A stretch of DNA of 64,000 nt from assembly GCA_963693365.1 (NCBI GenBank), contig CAVNZM010000014.1, forward strand, positions 434,001-498,000. Reading direction: 5' to 3'. Below the pieces are notes generated by a model. That model made no database searches. It was not told the DNA's origin and was given only the letters and a program-made list of their open reading frames with translations. This stretch comes from Amoebidium appalachense. Lineage: Eukaryota; Ichthyosporea. The translations under genes were made by a program, and so were the position numbers. Below are positions 1 through 25,165 of the stretch, one piece after another; positions within the stretch are counted from its first letter, which is position 1; the number at the start of each line of letters is the position of its first letter.

Positions 1-336
1 CATGGAGGTGGTGGCAAACACACTTATAGGTATGACACGGCGAATAATATCCATTAGGCAGACGAGCAATACCAAACAGCTACTGTATAAACAAACCCCC
101 CAGATAGTCGGTATGATGGTTTACTACTAGCAACATAGCCACACGTCTAATAATGTCTGAGAAGAGGGGTGTAGCGTGGGGAGTGGGTGTTTGGGTAGGG
201 GGGGGGGGGGGGGGGGGGGGAAGGGGTGAGTAAGGGGCACGTGGGGGGAGAGGGGGGGGGGGGGGGGGGGGAGGGAGCCTGTGCTAAGTAGAAAGAAGAA
301 GGTAGTGTCTATTTGTGTACGAAGGAAGGGGGCACG

Positions 337-382
<46 letters not shown>

Positions 383-386
383 CTAC
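1..386. other. Presumed ALDH3-like intron with G-tracts
   Basis: Positions 1-190 are mixed sequence in which I could not find a continuing ALDH exon. Three long G-tracts (about 200-220, 251-270 and 351-382) occupy the rest. Read in the sense of the minus-strand gene, a C-tract begins right after the 5' splice site at 386. Confidence 0.4.
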
Positions 387-792
387 CCCAAGGCGCCATT
401 CGTAGGACTGAGTCTTCCCAGATGTAAAGACCTTGCGAAGGGCCGTCCGACAATCCTGCAGCACATCTATGTCAGCCACTCACTACATAACACGAAGGAA
501 CGCAAATTCGTTATTCTGTAGCCAAGATGAAAGAAAAGACATGCTCTTTGTGTTTATAACAACAAGTAAACTCCAGTAAAGCGCCAAGCTTCTGCATACG
601 ACACACGATGACAGCACACACCTTCACGTTCTCCTTGGTAACCTTGGTGATTGGGGCGACAGGTGCCGCTGCAGCTACCACGTTAGGAGGCATTTTCGAC
701 CTGTTTCCTATCAGAAAAGCAAACGCTAACGCACACGATGCAGCAATGAGTGCACCTTGCGAGGAGAGATCGAAGGAATAAACATGCTCCAT
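387..792 (-). CDS. Aldehyde dehydrogenase, class 3-like, 5' part (partial gene)
   Basis: Two exons at the 5' end of a gene that leaves the window on the left: 792-622 (57 codons, from ATG at 792-790) and 455-387 (23 codons), joined in phase 0 by AAG|GTGTGT and CTGCAG|GAT; the second exon ends at GGG|GTAGCC. The first exon encodes a short N-terminus with one hydrophobic helix at about residues 12-29 (GALIAASCALAFAFLIG). The second exon carries SGKTQSYEWRLG preceded by ALRKVF, which matches the first helix of ALDH3 enzymes (pattern: A-x-x-x-F-x-SG+T+-x-x-x-R). The family oxidises fatty and aromatic aldehydes with NAD(P)+. The N-terminal hydrophobic segment suggests membrane anchoring, whereas animal ALDH3A2 carries its anchor at the C-terminus. 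The cofactor and catalytic Cys regions are outside the window, so activity cannot be judged. ALDH3 is the best match; the assignment rests on one short block. Confidence 0.6.
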
Positions 793-895
793 AGTGTAAT
801 GCCAACGTCAGCAAAAAGCCAACTCAAAGGGGGTTCACATAAACCCCGTGCACAAACACAACTGCAAAAAAGCTTCGTAGAACAAACACTTTCCT

Positions 896-931
896 ATTGG
901 AAAGTCGCTCTGTATGGAGACATTTTATTGG
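896..931 (-). promoter_or_regulatory. Two CCAAT boxes upstream of the ALDH3-like gene
   Basis: ATTGG occurs on the plus strand at 896-900 and 927-931, giving CCAAT on the coding strand about 105 and 135 bases upstream of the ALDH3-like ATG. Position and orientation suit NF-Y-type promoter elements. No TATA box is evident. Confidence 0.4.
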
Positions 932-1255
932 CTTATGAATTGTGGAGGTAATATGATTGGGTTTTGATCATAGGTTGTTGGTTGCCGTCTGCTTGGTGCA
1001 CTGCCCACTTCCTTGGAAACACGCAAGTGTAAGCTCACGCCCATGAAAGCAATGATTCGCACGAGCTCTAAAAAGGGTGCCGTGACCCGTTTCAACTTGA
1101 AAAGCATATGAATTTTGTTTAACAGCTGCGTGAATACAGCAAGAATAAGTGATGTGTACAGTGAATTGTATTATTTTCCAGTTTTCACAGCCAAAACATC
1201 TAGCTCCTGCAATCATTGCATCACTCCGGATCGGTGTTAGGCTGTTAGCATCGAT

Positions 1256-1274
1256 GGCGGGAAATTTAGCCAAT
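1256..1274 (+). promoter_or_regulatory. E2F-like site followed by CCAAT box
   Basis: GGCGGGAAA at 1256-1264 matches the E2F/DP consensus and is followed by CCAAT at 1270-1274. The pair lies about 460 bases upstream of the ALDH3-like start. No plus-strand gene could be recognised downstream, so its target is unclear. The rest of 932-1790 is non-repetitive sequence without a recognisable exon. Confidence 0.3.
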
Positions 1275-1796
1275 CGGAATCAACTGCAGCTGGCTCATGG
1301 GATCGTATTGCGCAAACGTGTTCAACCCAAGGGCGTACGGTACTATGGGCCTTAGCCTCTATAACTCGCAAATCGATCGGTCCAAAATCCCCCCTTTTTG
1401 AGCGATCGTGGTATGAGAATGGAGCATGATATTTGGGAAATTTCAACGTGGAAAGGGAGCTAATGATGTGCACTTTAAAAGTGCCCGGTTACTTTTTTCT
1501 CTGACAGCAAAAACATGGTGAAAATTTGTGTTGAAAATTAAATTTTTCATATGTAGGCCCAAAATTGGCCGCCCAACCGTAACACATAGAAGGAGGGGTA
1601 TTAGACCCATCAATATGGGGTGCAAAATGCTCAGCTCGCCAAGCCAAGGTCAGTCTCCGGAATCAGATTTTCAAAAAAGTTTTCCGTTCTCGAGATATTA
1701 ACACTTTTCCAATCGGACCCCCCAGCTTGAACCCCCACCATGAAATTTAGTTTGCGACCACTTAGGTGCATCATGTGACCGTGCACTACGGACCCG

Positions 1797-1828
1797 CGCG
1801 CGCGCGCGCGCGCGTGTGTGTGTGTGTG

Positions 1829-1879
<51 letters not shown>

Positions 1880-1945
1880 TACATGTATGTGTGTGTGTGT
1901 TTGTGTGTGTGTGTGTTTGCGTGTGCGTGTGCACGTGTGTACACT

Positions 1946-1998
<53 letters not shown>

Positions 1999-2014
1999 AC
2001 AATGTCTGTACCAT

Positions 2015-2049
<35 letters not shown>

Positions 2050-2091
2050 ACAATGTCTGTACCATGGTGTGTGTGTGTGTGTGTGTGAGAC

Positions 2092-2148
<57 letters not shown>
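1797..2148. repeat. (CG)n/(GT)n compound microsatellite
   Basis: A (CG)n block (1797-1814) runs into about 330 bases of mostly GT dinucleotides. Inside it, a short unit containing CACAATGTCTGTACCATGG is present twice, near 1998 and 2048. Open frames across it are only Cys-Val or Thr-His repeats and are not genes. Confidence 0.9.
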
Positions 2149-2149
<1 letters not shown>

Positions 2150-2345
2150 CCTAGGGGGACATGCAACATTGAGGATTCACAAGGGCCGGTGGATTTGCCC
2201 AGTGACCAACTTAATTACTGATGGCCAGAAGGGAATGTGCTGTGTTCGGGTTAATCCCCACTTTGGCACGATTGAGAACAGAGACAGCACCGGGCCCACA
2301 CGGCACACCCAACTTTACTCCCCACCAACCTCCAAGAGGACTTGA

Positions 2346-2921
2346 CTAAACACCCTTGTATTTCTTTGCAGCATAGGCTGCAGCAAGGCCAGTAAGCCCA
2401 CGTGTGTAAGCATCCATAAAACGAAAAGCCCTACGCGCATATTTACGAATCAGAGACACTGGTATGCCATCTAAAGCAGCAGGCACTGCCTCCCGCAGCT
2501 CAGCTATTTTATAAGACACCTTAAGCCTAAGAATACGCTTGGATTCACCCCAATAATACTCTATGTAGTTAAGCTCACAGTGATATTTAGGATAAAATAT
2601 GCATTCATGCCCGGCCTCTTCTATTACCTCTTGCAACCAAGGGTTTTGCTCTGCAAAATCAGGCTGTAGATCTAGAATACGTGTAGAACAACACTTGTCT
2701 GCAGTGCATGGGGGTCTAGGAACCTTATTAATAATGTCCTCTTGGCTACGTGGATCAGGACATTGCATGATCAAACGCGAAACATCATAGCCCCTCTCTT
2801 CCAAAACCTGTTTCATTCCCTTCCCCAGTTTAACATCTCTTTCACCCACAACCCTTTCTTTGCCGTCTGGCCCCTTTTCCTTTACACGTTTATTGTTACA
2901 TGTTTTGCATGTAATCAGCAA
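2346..2921 (-). mobile_element. Truncated DDE transposase (C-terminal half)
   Basis: An open frame of 191 codons ends in TAG at 2348-2346 and is open upstream only to about 2957, with no ATG near its beginning. It therefore looks like a 5'-truncated remnant or a last exon. Visible blocks are a Cys-rich segment near the start (CKTCNN), KCCSTRIL at about residues 76-83, QPDF, then CELNYIEYYWGESKR at about 115-129. The Glu of CELN probably supplies the last acidic residue of the DDE triad; in related families the block reads CE-x-N-x-IE-x-(Y/W)WG. The tail has RAFRFMDAYTRGLTG. This arrangement matches 'DDE superfamily endonuclease' transposases that I recall from fungi. The first two catalytic Asp residues are missing, so mobility is unlikely. 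Terminal inverted repeats were not seen. Positions 2149-2345 contain nothing recognisable. Confidence 0.7.
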
Positions 2922-3175
2922 GTCACCCCCCTCCTCACTCCCCCTTCCCCACCACGTCTATTTTACATACAATTGCAAACACATGCGGCTTCGCTCGTGC
3001 GTGGTTTGTGTGGAACGTGTTAGGCAGGCCACATGCATACTCGTGTGGGACATCCACAGACACCTCAGAGGCTCCCCTCGACAAACGGTGATTAAACACA
3101 CACAGACACACTCTTCGCACCCAGCTTGAACATAGCCGGCCAGGCAGGCATGGGGCGGGCAGCGAGCCAGGTCAT

Positions 3176-3228
3176 GTCGGGTCGGGTCGGTTCATTTCGG
3201 GTCGGGCCAAGCGATGACCCGACCCGAA
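3176..3228. repeat. GGGTC-rich motif cluster
   Basis: Repeated GGGTC/CGGGT pentamers (GTCGGGTCGG, TCGGGTCGGG), then the inverse GACCCGACCC, make a small imperfect inverted arrangement. A similar stretch, GTTCGACCCGACCCGCCCGG, occurs at about 24064-24083. This suggests the end of a dispersed element, but two examples are too few to define a family. Confidence 0.35.
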
Positions 3229-4000
3229 TTGATTGGGGTCCGAAATTGGCCAAAAAAATTTATTGCGGCAATCGACGCGTCTCGTCGAGCTGGTTCGAGC
3301 CACCGTTTCGGATTTTTTTTTCGATTTTTTTTTTTTTTTTTTTTTTTAATTTTGCGCGAAAAGTTTTTTGCGCGCTATAGAGACTAAGGCCCATGCGAAC
3401 AACTCAATGGGTTCTCCCGCAAAAATCTATTTTTATCTGCCGATGTCGCCAGGATGGAATGCGGGCAACGAAAGAGATACCAAGACGTAGATGGTGAGTA
3501 AATAAATGGGGATCACAGGGAGAGGGAGGGGGGCACGACCATAGCGCAACTATCCTCAGTACCATAGCAATGTGCTTGCCTGGCATATTTCTGTTCCTTG
3601 GCGCTGACAGAAAATGAAGCCTAGCCACATATGGCAAGCGCTGGCCAGTTTCGAAAATAAGAGCTCAGTTGTAGTTTCGAGCGGGTGCCAGCTGTTTGGT
3701 TTGCCACTCAAAGTCAGTGACTCAGACCAACCATACGAGGTACTTACTCCATAACGTTGTATAACAAAGCTTTTCCCCATCAAATTGCCAACGGTGCTAC
3801 TCTTTACATGTGACACACTGTACGAGAATGCTTTGCGCGCTGCTTGCCAGCCAGCTCCAGCCTTTTAATTGGGTGTGCTGAATAAGAAGGCACACGGAGT
3901 AAAACATGACAGTGGCAGGGCACAAGCATTGCTTTGAAGCTGACAATCAGCCCACCCCCGCGTCCGGTTGTGTCGGGTTGGGGTGATAGTTTTTTTTTTG

Positions 4001-6295
<2,295 letters not shown>

Positions 6296-7516
6296 CATGA
6301 GCGTTAATCCACTACTCTTATTATTACCGTTTTCCTGAAATGACCTAGGGGAAAAGAGCTGGTGGAAAGTCACTGTGCATTGCATTAGTTTGGTAATATA
6401 AATTTTGTGCTATGATATTGGATACATGGTAAAGGCTATTGCTATTCCAATATATGTACCTTAGTGAGCTGGCTTGTCTCGAAAGAACTTTCTGCCGAGA
6501 ACTGTCAGCCAGGTCAAATTCGGGATCGTGCGGGGTTTGCCTTTTGCGGGGTTTGCCTTTTGGCACATGTACATAAACAATGCTGGCCTGCTTTGGGAAT
6601 CAATTGCTACCTCCCGGGCTCCCACTTGCAACAGCATGTATCAAGCATGTTTACATATAGCCAATAACAAAACGAAGTGGCAACCTGCCCTGGTTAATAT
6701 ATTGGAATTGAATGATCGCGTACCGCTACTAATATTGAATAACCGTTCTCAGATTCCGAAGATGAGGACACGGTAGCTGTTGTTTGATATCATGGGGCGG
6801 CACGGGCACAGTCACTGGCTTGTGCAAAAGGCCCGTGAACCTAGTATATATGTGTGTGTGCACGTGTGTGTAATGCATTCATGTTGGAGTACGTAATTCC
6901 GTGTGCTAGTTAATTGCAAGAGCTTTGAAGTTCACAATTTTTACTTGATTCTGTTTGTTTGCTTACATATGTTCACTTCTCAATTGTGACATGATGCATC
7001 TCTCTCTCTCTCCCTTCGTGCCTTCTCTCTGTGTGCGTCTCTCTTCCTCTTACGCGTGCCCTCCCCCTCCCCCCCCCCCCCCCCCCCCCCCTCTCCCCCC
7101 GTTCTCCGAGGGCCTCTCTCTCTCCCCTGTGTGCACAGCCTCTGCAGAAGAGATATATCTTTGTATGTACTCCATGGGCCCCCTGGCCTGATCGGATGTG
7201 TTGTGCTGTATAACCACGGCCCTCATGGGCAGGCTTCAGTGTCAGAGCCTAGGACCGTGGGATGAAAGCATTATGCCGGACCGTGCGCTGGACTATTGAA
7301 CACATGTTACAATGGAAACGCCCATCTCACGGACACTCAAACAAAATGAAATTACCGCCAACGTCGACATGGGAACGTGCGTGTGTGTAGGTTGTGTAGG
7401 TGAGATTTGTAGGTTGAGTGGGATGGTGTGTACGCATGTGGTGTGGTGTGCGAATACTGATATGTAGGCCCCTTAAGTTGTGTGGTACCGGTGTGGGGGA
7501 CTTTTTTTTTTTTTTT

Positions 7517-7563
<47 letters not shown>

Positions 7564-8002
7564 CACCTAGTATGTCAATTATTAATATTAGAAGTGTATT
7601 GGCTGCTTTTATGATCGCTTTTCCTCATCATTAGAACAACAATACAAATAGTGAGTTGCACCTATGAAGAAAAATCTAGGCTAAATGGAACACGAGGACT
7701 GACCCAGACATTTGATACCCAAAATCGATGGTACGTTTCACCGATTATTTCATGCATTATGTTGTGCACAAAAGTAGTTCATAGCACACTCCAAATTATT
7801 TATAGAGATTAATTTTGGGTCATTCCTGCATCCACCCATAGACAAAAAAAGAAAAAGAAACTTGAAAGAAAAACAAACACACACACCTAAGTAAAACGAT
7901 GTGAAATAAAGTCCTTTAGCCAAACACATGCCATCATGTGTGCGTGTGTGGTCGAGCACGTGTTCACACACGTGTTAATACCCAGCATGCACATTATGCA
8001 CG

Positions 8003-19670
<11,668 letters not shown>

Positions 19671-21691
19671 GACGAGTCAAAAACTTAAATTGCTAAGCCG
19701 ACAGACTTGAACACTAGAAAATGAACGCAGGGCTACCCTGTATAAAAAGGGTTCGTGCACACACTCTGAAAGTGTGCATGAGACAAACTTCTGTGTGCAT
19801 GCATGCACGTGTGATTTGAACGAGTTCCCCCGTTTTTTCATCGAGTTTGATGAAAATTCAAATTTGGCGCCATCAAGCATTCCTAAGAAGGAGGGTAAAA
19901 GCAATACTTCCTGCACCAGAATGAGACTACGTCACCACATTCGAGAACTGTTCCGGAACAAACAGCCTTAGCACTGGAATACTAGTCATGAACGGAATTT
20001 TTTTTGTATTCAAACAATAGAGTGTTTTCTTAGCTTTTAGGTGTCTTTGTATTATCTTAATAATATATATATATATATTCAATCGGTAGATGATGCCGCC
20101 ACCACAATTGGCGACATGACGTCACAGCATGAATCGCTATGACATCACCACCATTTTGTTTTACCCCCGTCGTAGTCACGGGTTGCATGTTGATGTTCGC
20201 AGGTGCTCGTTCTCTTGCTTTTGTCTTTCTGTCTTTTGCTTAGAGTAAAAACTTGAAACGAACACAGAACGGATAAACGAAATAGAATAGGAAGACATAC
20301 GTATTGGGAAGAGAGAGTTATTGGAAAAACGACAAACGCACCTGGTAAGATACGAGTTCTCATTTAACGAGTGTTTAGTAGCGATGGTGTAGGGTTATTT
20401 CATAGGTGTAGGGATAGCTGTGCCTTTGGAAAAGTTAGAAACAACAACTTACTTTGGATGACACGATCACCTGTTATGCGAGCAAAGAGTAGCGTTTGCG
20501 TAGTTTTTAGCTCATAGGTGTAGGATTTTTTCTTTTGGGATAGGATAAGTTTCATGTAGCTAAAGTAGTTTGCCAGCTGCTATTCTTTGGAGACCTTCCA
20601 CACCTTCCTCTAGGTCGCCTTGCTTCTAAGGAAACAACAACACCACAATTGCTATCTAACAGTTTCCACCCTTCGTGTTACATAGACTTGTGGAAATTGG
20701 CGATTATTTGGTTAAGCTACAATCCGCTGTAAGGAGCTGTGCCACCTTGTCGGCTGTTTTCTTTGACTGTCGCATTCTTCTGGACCGTAGGTAAGCGCTA
20801 CAACAAAAATGGGAGGGTTGTCGCTGATGAACCTTTGGGTCGGATCGCAACGGAGACGCTACCTACGGGGCTGTTATCTCTCTTGTGGTTGCTCCGTGAT
20901 ACCGAACGGTTGAGCGGTTCTTCGTTTTTGTAAGGTTATGCATGTAAACGTTTACGTTGGGAGATGATGACAAGCTGCCTTGCTTCGGTGGTATGCGTAT
21001 ACCGTGGAGTTTACAGCGAGGGAATTGGAAGGAGACACGTGGTTTCAGTGCAAGCGGATGGAGTGGATGTCAAGCAAGCAGTCCTTTTTGTGTTCGGATC
21101 GGTGTGGTTTACCAAAACCGTTAATCGGTTGCATCGGCACGTCGTTGTTTCGTTTTGTAATAGTTTTCTTTGGGCACGACACGTAGCGGTTGCATGGAGC
21201 AGTGCTTGTGGAAACTTATTCCGAAAGGAGCCCGTGGTCAACAACGGGGGTGCTCGTGCCGTTACTGCCGTTTTCCTCTCACTGCCTCCCCCCTCTGTTA
21301 GTCGAGCTGTTAGTCGAGCTGAGTGAGCTGTTAGTCGGGCTGAGTGATGTTTGCACTTGCTTTGTTTTACTTGGGCTACTGCACGTTATAAGAGACATAC
21401 AAACCTATATCTTAGGACATCTCCTTCATGTGCTTTGCGTTTGAAATAGAGCCCACGTTGCAGAAGTATAGAATATGTACTCATACGAGACTAGGTGTAG
21501 TAATAGTGCTTTACGTCGTTTCTATTGATACCGAATTGTTTAGTGTGCTTCCAGTTATACATACTGAATGTACCAAATACCCCTTTCTACTGCCACTTCA
21601 TATGTGCCCCCTCCTATCTTCCCATCCTTGTGTTTCGTTTTCCATTGTTTGTTTTGCTTTCGTTTTTTTTCTTTTTTTTTTTTTTGTGCAG
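19671..21691. other. Unique intergenic sequence / upstream of the CCCH gene
   Basis: This is one of the least repetitive stretches of the window. A TATAAAAAGG occurs near 19740 and a short (TA)n near 20065. A strong-looking 5' splice site (TAG|GTAAGC) at 20790/20791 could end a non-coding first exon of the downstream plus-strand gene. A small tandem of GAGCTGTTAGTCG-type units lies at about 21297-21346. No coding exon was recognised. Confidence 0.45.
20117..20124. promoter_or_regulatory. Perfect CRE palindrome
   Basis: TGACGTCA, the consensus for CREB/ATF bZIP factors, sits 1.8 kb upstream of the CCCH gene's ATG and 0.67 kb upstream of a possible leader-exon donor. A related TGACATCA follows at about 20140. 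Function is inferred from the motif only. Confidence 0.35.
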
Positions 21692-21755
21692 TGTTTGTTT
21701 ATACCAACAGGCTCAAGTCCAGCTGGTGGAGGGGCAGTCTTCGTTCCTTCTTCTG
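21692..21755 (+). other. Probable 5' UTR exon of the CCCH gene
   Basis: A T-rich tract ends in TTTTTGTGCAG|T at 21691/21692, and the segment closes at TTCTG|GTAAGT at 21755/21756. The next acceptor, TTCAACAG at 21877-21884, lies 7 bases before the ATG at 21892. Good splice signals on both sides and no start codon in frame favour a non-coding leader exon. Confidence 0.5.
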
Positions 21756-21891
21756 GTAAGTTACTTGGCTGTGTGTGTGGGCTGAGGTGCATGTGGATTG
21801 CCTGCCAATTAGTGCCTGTATTTTGTATGTCGAAGAGGTGTGTTGGATTTATTCTTGTGCTGACCTGTTGTGTACATTCAACAGAGCAACC

Positions 21892-22623
21892 ATGGGTCAC
21901 CGAGGCGAGGACTGTGTTCACTTCTTGAAGGGCCAATGCAGTTGGGTGAGTCTCCACAACCTTTTTTCTTGAGTTGCTCGAACCTACAACTTGTTAAGTT
22001 ATTCTATACCCTAACACACAACACTGGCACCTTTACCAGCTCTCACGCCCGCCTCGCACCCGTGTGCCTAGGCTTTTTGAAAAGGGTCGTTTTTTGGGTA
22101 GAAGGACCGTTGTCGCTTTCGCGCCTGCCTTACTTTGTATGGAGAGGCATGTGTAGTTTACTTTCCTTCACTGTTTATTGGTGTAACGCAGCAGCACCGT
22201 TCTTTTTCTTGCTTCTCACCCTTTTGTTTGTTCCAGGGTGACAGCTGCAACTTCAGGCACGTGGAGGCAGCAAGGGCAGCTACCACCACCTGCCCGGCCT
22301 GGCTGGCCCGCAACTGTTTTGCTGACCACTGCCCCCTGCTGCACCCAAAGCCAGCCGAAAAGGTAAATAACTGCTTCTATTACAGTGCTCACAAAGCGTT
22401 TTTGCTTAGTGAAGGGTCTGGGTATGTCTTTTGAGTTCATATGGAGGGTAGGTTTCTGACCATGTGTCTGTGCAGATGCATCAAGGGCAACGAGGCAGTT
22501 TTGGGTCGGCCCACCCCACGCACGGGCCTGAGGGCCAACCCCTGTGCAAGTATCAGTTTCAGGGTGGCTGCAAGCGCATGGCCACCTGCACCTTCTACCA
22601 CCTGCCCCCCGGTAGGTTACTCC

Positions 22624-22654
<31 letters not shown>

Positions 22655-23791
22655 CTCATTTTTTGCTGTGTGCACGCGAATACGTGCATCATACTCTCGT
22701 TTTTTGTCTTTCTGGTTTTATTCATCCTGTCGTACGTGGTAACAAAAGTGGAAATGTATGTCTGACAACGCCACAGTGTTTCTCAGTGTATTCTCTTTTC
22801 ATGCCCGTTGTGTCGCACCAAGTGTGTATTCTCTTGACATACTATTTGTGTTGTACCTTGCATGTTTGTATGCATGTACTGTTTACATTTGTGATGTGTC
22901 CTTTTTTTTCCCCCTTTGTGTCTGTTAAGTGCCTGCTGACCCCACCCGTTACCAGGTGCCATGATGGGCAACGACAGACCACATGGGCCCTTGGGCATGC
23001 CGCCAATGGGTGGCCCAATGCCGCCGATGGAGGGGCCCATGGCACCGATGGGTGGGCCCATGCCACCCCATTCAAACTCCAACGGCTATCCTCCCTTTGG
23101 CCCCCGTCCCGGCTTCATGCCCAGGCCAGACTTCCACCCACATGATGCGCCCTTCAACCCCAACAACAACTTCAACAACTTCAAGGGGCCGCGCGGTGAC
23201 GGGTTTGGCCCGCGACCCGCCGGCCCGTTTAGGCCGTACGACGGGTTTGGGCCTCAGGGTGGGTGCACATCGGTGCCCATGTCGGCACCCATGCGGCCGA
23301 TGGGTAGAAATATATATGTGCGCCCGGATTTTGCTGGCCCTGTTCCCGTTCCAAGCCAGCCACCTCTGCCTCCCGTGCAGCAGCAACCGCCCATGCATCA
23401 TCAGCATCAAGAGCAGGAGTTGCAGAAGCCAGCTGTCAGTGAAGTTACACAGCAAGTAGCAATAACACCCAGCCCCAAGCCCGTGTCACCCACCACTGTG
23501 ACAGCACATGGGCGTACCAGCACACCAAGCAGATCACCCACACCGAGTGTGGAGAGCACGGAGCAGGAGGAGGAGGAAACAAGGCAGCCCCGATTTGTGG
23601 TGGTGCTGGATGGTGATGAGGACAGTGCACCCACCCCACAGCCCAAGACGAGCAGAAATAGGAAGGGTATGTGCCCACCCTCATGCATGTGTGAACATAC
23701 GAGCATTTTGCTGAATGATATGCCCATTTGGCATGGTATTGTTGGCGGCATGCAGGGGCTCGCACACGTGCGCTTGTCCCTCCTCCCCCCC

Positions 23792-23847
<56 letters not shown>

Positions 23848-24869
23848 ACACGAGATACACACGTCATATGGCCGACCTGCACACCTCACGTTTGTGGCTT
23901 GAAACGAAGGGTCTGACTTTAGCATACTCCACAAGCTACTAGTGGAGAAATGAAAAGAGGTTTGAAGGGGTTTTCTTTTAGGCCGATTTATAACGCTTCT
24001 CAGGTCAGACCTAAATACTGTTTAATGCGCAACTTGTCAATTATAACGGGTAAATGACATTCGGGTTCGACCCGACCCGCCCGGTTTCCTACAAGAAGCC
24101 TCCTTTAATGTAGCAATGTAACTCACCCGTCTGCCCCTCCACACCAGGTCCTCGCCGTTCCAGTGCCGGCATTGCCGCACGTTCTGTCAAGGAGGTGCTG
24201 GCAAACAGCCCCCCAAAGGCCCATATAAACCCCCCCAGCAAGAAGAAGACACCCAGCCCCCCGGCACCACAACCAGCCACCCGTTTTACCGGTCGTCTGG
24301 GCGCCGCCACCACCACCACCGCTCCTGCCCCCAAGCACAGCACCAAGCAGCCCACCCACGTCACCCCTACTGTGGCGTCTAAGCCCCCGGCACCAAAGCC
24401 TGCCCCGGCCAAGACACAACCAGCCAAGGTCACCCCAGCCAAGGGGGCAGCAAGCAACATTAAGCGGCCGAGCCCACCCCGTGACTCTCTGGAAGGTGTT
24501 AAGGTTAAAACTCTGGCCGAGTTATTGGCTGAGAAGAGGGCACAGCAACAGACATCGCCCCCACAGCAACTTGCACCCGCTCCCGCACCTGTGAAAGTGC
24601 ACACAGAGACAAATATTAGTGCTGCGACAAAGCGCAGTGCGGAGACAAAGGATGAGCTGGCGGTTAAGCGGACATGCACGGAAGAAAACAAAACGCCGAC
24701 AGTTGGGGAGGAGGAGACGCCGTTTGTGAGCGACGAGTTGGAGTATGGGGATGAGGATGCGTATGATTTGACCGAGGAAGATATGGCTATGTTCGAGGGG
24801 GAGGGGGTGAAGGCGGCAGAGGAGGTGCCGGAGTGGCAGGCGCACTTGGATTATATTCTGTCGCTGTAG
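21892..24869 (+). CDS. Triple CCCH zinc-finger protein, ZC3H11A-like
   Basis: Five exons encode 582 residues: 21892-21945, 22237-22362, 22476-22611, 22956-23666, 24148-24869 (TAG). The ATG sits in an ACCATGG context. Three CCCH fingers lie at the N-terminus: C-x7-C-x5-C-x3-H (residues 8-26), C-x7-C-x4-C-x3-H (37-54) and C-x7-C-x5-C-x3-H (84-102). The start GEDCVHFLKGQCSWGDSCNF closely follows the start of animal ZC3H11A, an mRNA-export factor associated with TREX. A Pro/Met/Gly-rich low-complexity region follows (107-170), then long disordered Pro/Ala/Lys-rich stretches. GVKVKTLAELLAEKRA near residue 457 resembles the VKTL-x-E-x-x-x-EK block of ZC3H11A. The tail is acidic (ELEYGDEDAYDLTEEDM). 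RNA binding in the nucleus and a role in mRNA processing or export are inferred from the family. Plant CCCH proteins with similar spacing are an alternative. Confidence 0.85.
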
Positions 24870-25068
24870 AGTCAAAATTTTGTAGTTAAAATTTTAGTTT
24901 TAGCGTTTGGTGGATGCGTGTAGGTAGATAGACACCTGGAAATGGTGCGTAGGTGAAGTTTGAATGATATTTTATGAAGGTGCAGTGCGAATGGGGAACA
25001 AAACAAGAAATGGAATGAAAAAAGAAAACATAAACGGATGCTTTTTATATTTTTTGGGTGTCACTGAA

Positions 25069-25072
<4 letters not shown>

Positions 25073-25161
<89 letters not shown>
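25073..25161. repeat. (CA)n(TA)n array
   Basis: A CA array switches without interruption to TA at about 25104. It lies in the 3' flank of the CCCH gene. Confidence 0.95.

Positions 25162-25165
<4 letters not shown>

Noticed and set aside
1766-2345. Long open frames of Cys-Val or Thr-His repeats (and similar ones at 4014-4428, 11389-11742, 37177-37654, 40791-41341, 48195-48836, 50053-50733)
   Set aside because: They are translations of GT/CA, GA, G- or C-tracts in every frame, change with repeat phase, and show no conserved segment.
20739-21444. Overlapping plus-strand open frames upstream of the CCCH gene
   Set aside because: No similarity to a known family, no consistent splice chain to the CCCH ATG, and good splice signals there fit non-coding leader exons better.
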